From Planctomycetota bacterium (GTDB taxonomy: Bacteria > Planctomycetota > UBA1135 > UBA2386), in NCBI GenBank assembly GCA_020638655.1, contig JACKIC010000004.1, forward strand, positions 124,001 to 188,000: DNA of 64,000 bases. The letters run 5' to 3'. This document shows, in pieces, positions 40,990 through 49,176 of the stretch. How positions within the stretch are numbered: position 1 is the stretch's first letter; each line of letters begins with the position of its first letter. Made by a program: the position numbers and the translations under genes. The notes beneath the pieces are model-generated. The model saw nothing but the letters and a program-made list of their open reading frames with translations. It did no database searches and was not told the origin of the DNA.

Positions 40990-42612
40990 TCAGCGCTTGG
41001 GGCGCGGCGTCCAACCCGGCGGGGGCGGAGGCAGCTTCCCGACCGGCGTCGAGCGGCTGATGATCACGTGCCCGGGCAGGCCGCCGCCGGGTCCTTGGTA
41101 GGTCGCAATGACGCTATCGAAGCTCGCCTCGCCGGCGACCAGGACCACCCCACCCGACATCAGCACCGGCCGCACCATCATGACGAAGCCGTCGTAGGTG
41201 CCCAGCAGCGCCTGGGTGTCCATCGCGTAGCTCAGCTGGTGCGTGGTCTGATACGGCATCGGCGCCGGCGACAGGTAGGGCGTCGTGACGAGTTGGCCGT
41301 TCTGCGTCGCCCAGATGGTGACCTCCGTCATCGTTCCGGCCACACCCGGGACGCTGAACTGGATCGTGTCCTGGGGACACGGGTCCGGGACCGAAACGGG
41401 CATCCACTGCTGCGCCCGATAGTAGAACTTCGGCTGCAGCAGCACATGGTGCACGCCCGAGCCTGTGTTGTCCGGTACTACCGCGACGAGGTCGCAGTCC
41501 CCGTCCACGTCGATGTCGGCGACGGCCACCGCGCTCTCGGCCACGGCGCTCGACCCGGCTGCCGAGACCGCGACCTGATAACCGCTCGAGCCGTCGTGCA
41601 CGAACGTGTAGTTGGGGAACTGGGCGAGCACCGTCACCGTGCTGTTGTTCGCGAACGTCAGGTAGAGCGCGTCGTGGTTGTCGGTGGCCAGCGCCTTGCA
41701 GCCGGCGATCGCGGCGTACGGGTTGGGCGTCGGCAGCGTCACCGTATCGGTCGACGTCGCGACATTGTTCGGGGTGCTCGCGTCGCGATAGAGGAGCAGG
41801 ACGGGGCTGCTGTTGAGCCAGGCGAGCGTCTCGGCGGAAGGTCCCGTGCCCGCGCCGAAGGGGATGATGCGGGCCAGGTCGTTGATGCCCGTGGGAGGGG
41901 CAGTGAACGCCTCGATCACGTTCGGCGTGGTGCTGCCCTGCGAGTAGATGCTCAAGCTCGCATCGGAGAGCACGGCGAGCTCGGACACCCCGTCGCCGTT
42001 CCAGTCGATGCACTCGATGTCGGACGCGACGGCATCTCCCGGGAAGGTGACCGAGTCGTAGGTGCCGCCCTGATCGGTCAGGACCGTGATGTTGCCGTCG
42101 CGGCTGACGCCGAAGATCACCGCGGGATTCCGCGGATGCGCGGCGATGCGGGTCGCCGCGCTCCAGCTGTTCAGGAGATTGATGGTGACGTTCCCGGTGT
42201 CGTCGATGAACCACTCCATCAGCCCCGTGGGCGTGGCCAGCGCCAGCGAATCCCGCTTGAGGTTGACGCCGGTCGGGTCGCCGCGACCCTTGAGCACGGC
42301 GAAGTCGATCACCGCGAGCGAGCCGGCGCCGGGCAGCGGCCCCGCATGCTGGTGGAGGCCGGGCGCGGCGATGAGGATCATCTGGCCGCCCTTGAGGGTG
42401 ACCACGTCAGGTGTGTTGTGGCCGGTCAGGGACGCCGGGAGTGTTCGGGTGACCGAGCCGCTCGGCGGGTTGTTCCAGCTGGTCGACTCGACATTGAGGA
42501 AAGGGCCGCTGAAGGGCGCCTGACCCAGCTGGTTGGCGCCGAGTAGGGGGAAGCCCTGTGCGGCAGCCGTAGCAGTGCACAGGAGGAACGAGAGTCTTGC
42601 GAGATGGTGCAT
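40990..42612 (-). CDS. secreted FG-GAP-like repeat protein
   Basis: 540 residues from the ATG at 42612, chosen because it opens on a signal peptide (MHHLARLSFLLCTATAAAQ). Degenerate FG-GAP/VCBS units are visible: DIECIDWNGDGVSELAVLSD and VADIDVDGDCDLVAVVPD carry the calcium-loop pattern, with LLLYRDAST and VTVLAQFPNYTF strands between. The C-terminus is proline-rich (KLPPPPPGWTPRPKR) and lacks the C-terminal module seen in other secreted proteins here. Function unknown; exported. It ends 9 nt from the convergent CHAT gene. Confidence 0.7.
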   Translation of the reverse strand: MHHLARLSFLLCTATAAAQGFPLLGANQLGQAPFSGPFLNVESTSWNNPPSGSVTRTLPASLTGHNTPDVVTLKGGQMILIAAPGLHQHAGPLPGAGSLAVIDFAVLKGRGDPTGVNLKRDSLALATPTGLMEWFIDDTGNVTINLLNSWSAATRIAAHPRNPAVIFGVSRDGNITVLTDQGGTYDSVTFPGDAVASDIECIDWNGDGVSELAVLSDASLSIYSQGSTTPNVIEAFTAPPTGINDLARIIPFGAGTGPSAETLAWLNSSPVLLLYRDASTPNNVATSTDTVTLPTPNPYAAIAGCKALATDNHDALYLTFANNSTVTVLAQFPNYTFVHDGSSGYQVAVSAAGSSAVAESAVAVADIDVDGDCDLVAVVPDNTGSGVHHVLLQPKFYYRAQQWMPVSVPDPCPQDTIQFSVPGVAGTMTEVTIWATQNGQLVTTPYLSPAPMPYQTTHQLSYAMDTQALLGTYDGFVMMVRPVLMSGGVVLVAGEASFDSVIATYQGPGGGLPGHVIISRSTPVGKLPPPPPGWTPRPKR

Positions 42613-42741
42613 GGGATCGGTACGCGGGCGAGATTCCTGACCGGTTGGTGTCGTGACCGGCCGCGGAGTTCGGCAATTCTGCAAAGTTCCGCAGGCAGGG
42701 GAAGAGGTGTTGTCGGCAGAGCCGGTCGCCCTGCCGCGCAC

Positions 42742-44334
42742 TCAGGGGAGGGTGATCGTCGCCCCGTCGCTGCCCAGATGCACCGCGCGGTGCGTCACCG
42801 CGCCGCCTTCGTTCGTGATGGTCGCGCGGTAGTCGCCCGCGGGCAGCTCGACGTTCGTGTCGACGCGTCCGGACAGGTCGCGGCGCCAGACGAGCGCCCC
42901 GCCTGGGCCCTCGATGCTCACGTCCAGCGGCAGCACGAGCTGGCGCTCGCTCACCAGGTGCAGGTTGGCGCCGCGCACGCAGTCGAAGCGCAGTACCTGC
43001 CCCTCGACGGCCGCCGTGTCGATCGTGCGCACGACCACGCCGTCCTTGGAGCGGGCGACCGCGGCGTAGCGTCCGGGGTGCAGCAGCACGGTGCTGCGCC
43101 GGCCGTTCTGCGGACTCACGAAGGTGTCGTCCATGCGTTGGCCGGGGCGCGCCGGTCCGTCGAGCAGGTACAGGTAGACGCCGCCGCCGTCGCCGAAGCC
43201 GTCGAAGTCGATGTCGAACTTCGCGTAGGCGCGCACCGTGACGTCGCCGAGGTCGAGGTCGGCGCCCGCGGCCACGTCGATCTCGAGCGGCGGCCCGCCT
43301 CCGGTCCCGGTGCGCACCCCGAGGCGCGCGCGGCCGGGCGTCACGCGTTCGATCACGAAACGGCCGTCGGCACCGGTCTTCGCCTTGGGGTTGTAGCTCG
43401 AGCCGAGGTTGACCATCGCCCCCTCGATGGGCGTCCCCGCTTCGTCGACGACGCGCAGCCGCACCGTCGCGGTGCGCGCGACCAGGTCTTCGGCGCGCAC
43501 CGTGAAGGTCAGCTCGGGCGTGCCCGGCGCCACCTGTTGCTGCGCCACGAGCGCGCTGCCCAGCACCAGCGCGACCTGGACTGGGCGGTCGGGAGCCAGG
43601 GTCAAGACGCCGACCGCGGACTTGGGCAGGGTCTTCCCGCCGAACGGTTCCGCGGCGCGGAACACGCCGATGCCGGCGTTCTGGTTGACGCCGGCCGGCA
43701 GGTCGCCGGCCAGCGGAGTCGACAGCGCGAGCGCAATCAGCGACTGGCCGAACGCGAGCCTCGGCAGGTCCTTGCTTGCGGCCTGCGTGAGCGGCGCGCC
43801 GTCCGGGGTCACGGCGTGCACCATGAGGCGCCAGCGCGCGTCGAGGACGACGTCGAGCCGCGTGGTCGGCGCGACGACCTCGATGTCGCGGGCCAACGGC
43901 AACTGGTCGTCGAATCGCGACGTGAGCCGGTAGGTGCCCGGCGCGAGCCCGGCGAACGCGAACGCGCTGGTGCCGCCGCGCAGTCCGGTCGAGCCGACGT
44001 TCTTGGTGCCCTGGTTGAGCCACAGATAACCCTCGACCGGTTCGCCTTCGGCGCTGCGCACCGTTCCGTAGAGCACGGCCGTGCTCGCGGTGGCGGCGGT
44101 GTCGGCGCGGTTCGTGGGGGCGGTCTGCGTCGGCGCCTGAGGCATCTCCCCGGAGGTGGTCGCGGGCCCGGGAGCGGGCTTCGCGTCCTGGTCCGTATCG
44201 TGGCTCGCCGCGAGCGCGGCGGTTGGAGGCGGTGGCTCGCGGCGCCACCAGGCGATCGCCAGCGCGGCGACGGCGACTCCGAGGGCGACGGCCGTGACCC
44301 GCAGGCCGACCACGATCGAGTTGGCTTCGGTCAT
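42742..44334 (-). CDS. membrane-anchored carboxypeptidase-regulatory-like protein (copy B)
   Basis: 530 residues. The N-terminal helix (VTAVALGVAVAALAIAWW, ~12-29) is an uncleaved anchor with the rest extracytoplasmic, followed by a ~50-residue Ala/Pro/Thr linker. Then come several carboxypeptidase-regulatory-like/Ig-like units: AVLYGTVRSAEGEPVEGYLW, TVRLRVVDEAGTPIEGAMVN with KTGADGRFVIERVTPGRARL, and a final PLDVSIEGPGGALVWRRDLS. The ATG overlaps the stop of the upstream paralog (ATGA, 44331-44334). It shares the order of domains and the phrase KTGADGR with that paralog, so the pair looks like a tandem duplication. Ligand unknown. Confidence 0.7.
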   Translation of the reverse strand: MTEANSIVVGLRVTAVALGVAVAALAIAWWRREPPPPTAALAASHDTDQDAKPAPGPATTSGEMPQAPTQTAPTNRADTAATASTAVLYGTVRSAEGEPVEGYLWLNQGTKNVGSTGLRGGTSAFAFAGLAPGTYRLTSRFDDQLPLARDIEVVAPTTRLDVVLDARWRLMVHAVTPDGAPLTQAASKDLPRLAFGQSLIALALSTPLAGDLPAGVNQNAGIGVFRAAEPFGGKTLPKSAVGVLTLAPDRPVQVALVLGSALVAQQQVAPGTPELTFTVRAEDLVARTATVRLRVVDEAGTPIEGAMVNLGSSYNPKAKTGADGRFVIERVTPGRARLGVRTGTGGGPPLEIDVAAGADLDLGDVTVRAYAKFDIDFDGFGDGGGVYLYLLDGPARPGQRMDDTFVSPQNGRRSTVLLHPGRYAAVARSKDGVVVRTIDTAAVEGQVLRFDCVRGANLHLVSERQLVLPLDVSIEGPGGALVWRRDLSGRVDTNVELPAGDYRATITNEGGAVTHRAVHLGSDGATITLP

Positions 44335-45941
44335 GGGATCTCCAGGGTGATCGCCTGCGCGCCCAAACGCAGCGTGCCGGTCTTCAGCAGCGCGTGGTTC
44401 TGGTCGCGCACCTCGTAGGAGTACTCGCCAGGCGGCATGGTGACTGCGGCCTGCCAGCTCCGGTGCATCAGGTGCACCGCGGTCACGGGCCGCCGCTTCG
44501 CGTCGAACAGCATCACGTCGAACGTGCGCGCGGGGTCCTTGGGCCAGACGAAGTTGCACCTCGCCGGTTCGACCATGCGCATCACGATCGGCTCGGTCGG
44601 TGGGTTCTCGAACACGCCGCGGGCGATCTTCTGGATGCCGTTGCTCCCCGAGGCCGCTGCGATCGCGATCAGGCCGCGGCCCAGGCCCGAGATCGAGAAG
44701 CTGCCGTCGGCTTCGCTGCGCGCGTGCATGTTGGTCGCGAATGGCATCACGGTGCCGAGCTGATCGAGCTTGGCCCACGTGATGTCGGCACCGCCGACCG
44801 GCTTGCCGTCGGCGTCGACCAGGGTGCCCTCCAGCTTCACCGCGGGGCCCAGCCGCACGTCGCCGAGGTCGAGCTTCTCGCCGACGTCGATCTGCACGGT
44901 GCGGCTCCACGCCTCGTGGTCCTTGGCGGAGATGCGGCAGCGCAGGTAGCCGGGGGACAGCTTCTCGACGGTGACGCGGCCGTCGGCGCCCGTCTTCGCC
45001 CCGCCGCCCATCCGGTTCGACGTGCTCAGCCCGACGCTCGCGCCTTCGATGGGCAGGCCGGTCTCGGCGTCGAGCACCCGCACGGTCGCCGATCCCGCGA
45101 GCGCCAGGATTGCGTCCAGGTCGAGCACGAACGTCACCTCGGACTGCCCGGGCTGCACGACTTGCTGTGTGAGCACGAGGTGGCGCTGCAGCAGGGCGAC
45201 GTGGGCGGGCGGCGTCTCGCCGAGGTGCAGGGTGCCGGCGAAGCCGTCGCGCGGGTTCATCTCCTTGTCGTACCTGGAGTCGCCGACGAACAGCGCGCCG
45301 GAGTCGGTCGGCGCGAACCGTTCGGGGAACGGCTGGGCCTGCGCGGCCACCTGCAGGTCGGCGAACTGGTAGCCCGTCGCCTTGTTCAGCGCCGTCGAAC
45401 CATCGGCGCCGTCGGCGGTGACGATGCGGACCTTGATCGGGAAGGTGCGCTGCAGCACGAAGTCGTGGTGCTGCACGGCCGCGTCGCCGAGTTCGACCTC
45501 GACGGTGCTCTCCTTCACGCCGGTGCCGCGCAGGATGACCGACCACGTGCCGGGGGACATCCCGACCAACGCGAATCCGCCCCGGTTCACGTCGCCGTAG
45601 ACCTGCTTGCCGTCGAGCTTGGCGCTGATCGAAGCGTCGTCGACCGCGCTGCCGTCGGTCCAGCGCACCGCGCCGGTCAGCAGGATCCCGACCGGGTCGT
45701 CCGGGCTCCACGGGGTCACCGCCTCTTCGCGCATCGCGGCCGGCGCGGCCTGCTGCGCGGCTACTTGCTGCTGCGGCGCTTCGACCTGCCCGGTGGCCGC
45801 ATGCGCGGCGGCGTCGGGCGCCGCAGCGGCGTCCGGAGGTGGCGGGGCGACGAGCGCGGCGGGTGCGGCGAACACCTGCATGGCGAGCAGCACCACCGCG
45901 ACCATCTCGAGGGCGCAGAGCGCCAGCAACCGTGGGATCAT
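44331..45941 (-). CDS. membrane-anchored carboxypeptidase-regulatory-like protein (copy A)
   Basis: 536 residues. The ATG at 45941 is strongly supported by a perfect AAGGAGG Shine-Dalgarno 4 nt upstream; the frame extends 26 codons further but without a signal. The N-terminal helix (LLALCALEMVAVVLLAMQVF) is followed by an Ala/Pro/Gln-rich linker and Ig-like/regulatory units: VGILLTGAVRWTDGSAVDDA, SATVRVLDAETGLPIEGASV with KTGADGRVTVEKLSPGYLRC, and KLEGTLVDADGKPVGGADIT. First gene of a two-gene coupled operon with its paralog. Probable cell-surface protein; no catalytic residues seen. Confidence 0.7.
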   Translation of the reverse strand: MIPRLLALCALEMVAVVLLAMQVFAAPAALVAPPPPDAAAAPDAAAHAATGQVEAPQQQVAAQQAAPAAMREEAVTPWSPDDPVGILLTGAVRWTDGSAVDDASISAKLDGKQVYGDVNRGGFALVGMSPGTWSVILRGTGVKESTVEVELGDAAVQHHDFVLQRTFPIKVRIVTADGADGSTALNKATGYQFADLQVAAQAQPFPERFAPTDSGALFVGDSRYDKEMNPRDGFAGTLHLGETPPAHVALLQRHLVLTQQVVQPGQSEVTFVLDLDAILALAGSATVRVLDAETGLPIEGASVGLSTSNRMGGGAKTGADGRVTVEKLSPGYLRCRISAKDHEAWSRTVQIDVGEKLDLGDVRLGPAVKLEGTLVDADGKPVGGADITWAKLDQLGTVMPFATNMHARSEADGSFSISGLGRGLIAIAAASGSNGIQKIARGVFENPPTEPIVMRMVEPARCNFVWPKDPARTFDVMLFDAKRRPVTAVHLMHRSWQAAVTMPPGEYSYEVRDQNHALLKTGTLRLGAQAITLEIP

Positions 45942-46062
45942 CGGCCTCCTTCGACTCGCCGCGGCCCGATGCAGGCCGGGGGAGCGCAGGATGGTCCCGG
46001 AGCGCGCGGCTGCGGTCAACCCGGGTCGCCGGCCCGTTGCGCGCAGAACGTGGACGGTGCCG

Positions 46063-47358
46063 CTACCAGCTGGTCCGCAGCGTGCGCGCCACGTGTTGCG
46101 CGAGCGCTGGCGGCACGCCGAGGTCCTTCGCCAGTCGGTCCCAGCCCGCGAACGCGGCGAGCACCTCGTCGAGCACGATCGACTCCCGCCGCCGCGGCAG
46201 GCCCGCGTAGTCGGCGAGGTGCGCGAGGTCGTCCTTGGTGAAGTCGCGGGTCTTGCCGTGGATGCTGAGCTGGTGCTGGCTCGTGAACGGGCTGCCCTCG
46301 GCGTGGCACAGGTCGTATGCCGGCGTGAGGTCCCAGTTGCCGCGCCGATCCATCACGAACGCGAAGTTCTTGACGTGGTCGTCCTGGTTGCAGCCGACCA
46401 GGTTGAACACGACGCGCCGGAACTGTTGTTCCATCGCCGCCGGCGGCACGCGCAGCTGCTTCATGGTCAAGAACAGCTGCTCGTAGGAGTGCAGCCCGGT
46501 CTCGTAGTAGTCGAAGTGGGCGAGCGCCGCGAACGTCTGCACGAAGCGCTTGCCGCCGCGTTCGTCGCGATCGAAGCGGCGCGTCATGAAGTGGCTGCGG
46601 CCGTTCTCCTGCAGCAGTCGGCACTCGGTCATCTCGATGCCGCACGCGGCCGCGATCCGCGAGTAGCCGTACTCGAGCAGCCCGTAGCCCTTGGGGTCGG
46701 CGATGCCCCAGTCGCCGTTGAAGGCGACGCCGTCGAACTTGATCAGCCAGGGTTCGAAACCCGCCGGCAGCTGGGTCTGACCCGAGCGCACCTCGTTGGT
46801 GCGCGGGTCGAACGCGATCACCGCCTTGGCGCGCGCGCCGCCCGCCGAGGTGCCGACGCTGAGGATGTCGAGCAGCGCCTGCTCGCCGTGTTCGGCGTCG
46901 AGGTGGGCCTGCAGCCTGCTCTTCTCCGCGAACGCGATCGAGGCCAGCTCGACGAGCTCGGCGATCTCGAGGTGGCGGTCGGCCAGGTCGGTCGCGCCCG
47001 TCGACGGCTCGAACTCGAGCGCGCCCATGCCGCGCGTGCCGGTGTAGCAGAGGCGGTCGACCGCGTGGAACTGGTCGGGTGTGCGGCCGGTGCGCGCCAG
47101 CCAGACGTCGATCAGGCGGTTGCCGTACTTGTCGGGCAGGCTGTCGGCGAGCATGCCGGGCAGCCCGTGGAACGCGCGCGGGTCGAGCTCGCGGAACTGG
47201 TAGATGCGCCGCGGTTTCGCGGGCATCTGCAGCGGCGCCACCTCGATGCCGGCCGCGGCGAACGCCGGGTCGTACTCGAAGCGGGCGAAGCGCTCGCCAT
47301 GGTCCATCGACACGTAGCCGATCGGCGTGCCCCACAGCTTGACCGTCGCGGTCGTCAC
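46063..47358 (-). CDS. hipA: HipA-type serine/threonine kinase toxin
   Basis: 431 residues from a GTG that overlaps the hipB stop (GTGA, 47355-47358). N-terminal subdomain: VKLWGTPIGYVSMDHGERFA with a PGMLADSLPDKYGNRLID block, then the kinase core. The auto-phosphorylated Ser loop is ILSVGTSAGGARAKAVIAF (~163-178). The catalytic block is GCNQDDHVKNFAFVMDRRGN (~316-335), and DLTPAYDLCH supplies the metal-binding Asp, as in the well-studied E. coli HipA (D309, D332). Known HipA kinases phosphorylate glutamyl- or other tRNA synthetases and cause dormancy. All key residues are present, so the toxin should be active. HipB is encoded immediately upstream. Confidence 0.93.
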   Translation of the reverse strand: MTTATVKLWGTPIGYVSMDHGERFARFEYDPAFAAAGIEVAPLQMPAKPRRIYQFRELDPRAFHGLPGMLADSLPDKYGNRLIDVWLARTGRTPDQFHAVDRLCYTGTRGMGALEFEPSTGATDLADRHLEIAELVELASIAFAEKSRLQAHLDAEHGEQALLDILSVGTSAGGARAKAVIAFDPRTNEVRSGQTQLPAGFEPWLIKFDGVAFNGDWGIADPKGYGLLEYGYSRIAAACGIEMTECRLLQENGRSHFMTRRFDRDERGGKRFVQTFAALAHFDYYETGLHSYEQLFLTMKQLRVPPAAMEQQFRRVVFNLVGCNQDDHVKNFAFVMDRRGNWDLTPAYDLCHAEGSPFTSQHQLSIHGKTRDFTKDDLAHLADYAGLPRRRESIVLDEVLAAFAGWDRLAKDLGVPPALAQHVARTLRTSW

Positions 47359-47714
47359 GGCCGTTCGTCTCCCCAGCGGAAGCCGGCGCCGGGTCCGCGA
47401 TCGCCGTCGCTGCCCGAGGGGCCGGGTTTGGTGGCGCGCTTGCGGCGACCCTTCACCTCGGCGAGGGGCGAGCGGAAGTTCTCGGGCAGCAGGCCATCGA
47501 CGGTGGCCTCCATCTGCAGCGCGAGCAGGAGGCGCAGCCACGAGCCGAGCTTGCTGTCCTTGCCGTCCTCGATGCGGCGCAGGGTCGCGACGCCGATGCC
47601 CGCGGCCGCCGCGAGGCTCTCCTGCGACAGCCCCTGCTGCTTGCGCACGTTGGCGAGGCGTTGGCCGAGTTCGCGCAGGATCGTGCCCGTGGGGGTCAGT
47701 TGGTCGATTCGCAT
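47355..47714 (-). CDS. hipB: HipB-type HTH antitoxin
   Basis: 119 residues from the ATG at 47714. A Cro/C1-type helix-turn-helix is clear: LGQRLANVRKQQGLSQESLA, then AAAGIGVATLRRIEDGKDSK. It is followed by a C-terminal extension that is basic then glycine/proline-rich (KGRRKRATKPGPSGSDGDRG) and longer than in E. coli HipB; this tail may contact HipA or be unstructured. The antitoxin is expected to bind its own promoter and the toxin. The promoter region upstream carries GATC-containing repeats that fit an operator. Translationally coupled to hipA. Confidence 0.88.
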   Translation of the reverse strand: MRIDQLTPTGTILRELGQRLANVRKQQGLSQESLAAAAGIGVATLRRIEDGKDSKLGSWLRLLLALQMEATVDGLLPENFRSPLAEVKGRRKRATKPGPSGSDGDRGPGAGFRWGDERP

Positions 47715-47892
47715 GAGATCGCGAGTGATCGAAAAGTGTAGAAAGCGGGCCAATACCGATCACTTGTAATCGGAATTGTGCCCGTCTGCTACTGAGAAGA
47801 TCATATCATGAGCGATCGGAATCCTGCCAAGATCGACAAGAATCGATCATGCGTGATCGCAATCAGTCCGCCGGCAGGGGGCGGCAGACGGG
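47715..47892 (-). promoter_or_regulatory. hipBA promoter/operator region with GATC repeats
   Basis: This 178-bp gap is distinctly AT-richer than its surroundings. It contains an inverted pair gagtgatcg (47723-47731) and cgatcactt (47757-47765), matching at 8 of 9 positions. A direct pair atcatgagcgatcg / atcatgcgtgatcg follows around 47806-47860. On the minus strand a TATGAT -10-like box occurs near 47800. The repeats are spaced as expected for cooperative binding of HipB dimers. This is inference from repeat symmetry only. Confidence 0.5.
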
Positions 47893-48990
47893 TCAGCGGT
47901 CTTGCGCGCAGGTGACGATCTCGCCGTCTTCCTGCTGCAGCACGATCGTCGGCGCGCCGTCCGCGGCCCGGACCATCTGCAGCGGGGTGCCCTGCTGCAG
48001 CCGACCCGCCCATCCGAACTGGGCGGCGACCACACCCGAGTCCCGGTCGTGCGTCGGATCCCACCGGTAGGTGCGCAGCGACTGCCGCAGCTGTCCCCCG
48101 GCGTAGATCGACAGCGGCGTGGTCAGGTGCACCGCGCCGCGGTCGTCGCGCCAGACCACGAACCCGGGTTCCACGAGGATCCCCGGCAGGTCCTGTCGCG
48201 AACTCGTCCAGGTTCCCTCGCGGTCGCGCACGCACAGGCGGACCGGGGCGCGCCGCATCGCAGTCGGCTGCTGGCGGACGAATGCGAGCAGGCTGCCGTC
48301 GGCCTCGGCGCACTCGACGTCGGTGCCGCCGACGGCGCCGAGCGGCTGGCCGCGAACCTCGACGAACCGCGGCATGGGGTGGGTGCGCAGGCGCTGGCCC
48401 TGCTGCTCGACTTCGCGCGGTCGCATGTCGCCGAGGGCGACCTCGCCGAGCACGACCTGCGGCGCGCCGCGCCACGCGAACGCGACCTGCGCGGTCAGCG
48501 CGGCGCGATCCCAGCAAACGACCTTGGCGAAGTCCGGTCCCTGGCTGAGCTCCGCCCCCGAGTCCCGATCCTTCCAGGCGATCTGGCGCAGCACCGCCTG
48601 GCCGACGAGCACGAACTCCGCGTCGGCGCCATCGCGCACGAACGCGAACACCGTCGCTTCGCTGCTCGCGTTGCTCGTATCCATCGCGACTAGGATCTCG
48701 TGCGGCGACATCGCGCGCGCGGTGAACGGGCCCGGCACGGAGATCAGGAACGCGGCGCGCTTCGACGTCGCGCCGCCCTCGTCGCGACGCTGCAGCTGCA
48801 GGCGGCTGTGCGCGTCGAACGCCAACTCGATGCGATCGCCGACGGTCGGCATGACGACCACCGCCGCGGTGCTGCGCGGCGGATCCTGCGACCACTGGAG
48901 CTGCGCGGTCAGCCGATCGATCCCGCTGTCTTGCGCGGCGAGCGCGCAGGTGAGGCCGAGAAGGCCCGCAAGCGTCGGGGCGTGCATCAT
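47893..48990 (-). CDS. secreted protein of unknown function
   Basis: 365 residues from the ATG at 48990, which is followed by a second Met and a signal peptide (APTLAGLLGLTCALAAQ). The mature protein is mixed strand and loop without recognisable motifs; parts read like a propeller or WD-type repeat (VVCWDRAALTAQVAFAWRG, PGFVVWRDDRGAVHLTTPLS, QFGWAGRLQQGTPLQMVRAA). Two cysteines near VRLCVRDREG and VECAEADG may pair. No paralog in the window. It ends next to the hipBA operator region and is divergent from the TGA-containing gene. Confidence 0.55.
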   Translation of the reverse strand: MMHAPTLAGLLGLTCALAAQDSGIDRLTAQLQWSQDPPRSTAAVVVMPTVGDRIELAFDAHSRLQLQRRDEGGATSKRAAFLISVPGPFTARAMSPHEILVAMDTSNASSEATVFAFVRDGADAEFVLVGQAVLRQIAWKDRDSGAELSQGPDFAKVVCWDRAALTAQVAFAWRGAPQVVLGEVALGDMRPREVEQQGQRLRTHPMPRFVEVRGQPLGAVGGTDVECAEADGSLLAFVRQQPTAMRRAPVRLCVRDREGTWTSSRQDLPGILVEPGFVVWRDDRGAVHLTTPLSIYAGGQLRQSLRTYRWDPTHDRDSGVVAAQFGWAGRLQQGTPLQMVRAADGAPTIVLQQEDGEIVTCAQDR

Positions 48991-49176
48991 CGGGCGGTCG
49001 TTGCGGTCGTTCGTGTGGTGGGGGACGAGCATAGGTGCGCAGCCTGCGTCAGGTAACCGGCGTTGTCCCCCAGGTGGGCCCCTTACGCGGTGCTTACGTA
49101 ACGGCGGACCGGGGCGCGGCTATTGGTGAGCACCCATCCAGGACCCGACCCATCCGATCCGGCTTCCGAGGAAGAC

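Noticed and set aside
47893..48895. Alternative minus-strand frame over the secreted unknown gene
   Set aside because: Arg/Ala-rich shadow without signal peptide; the frame starting at 48990 has a proper signal peptide and balanced composition.
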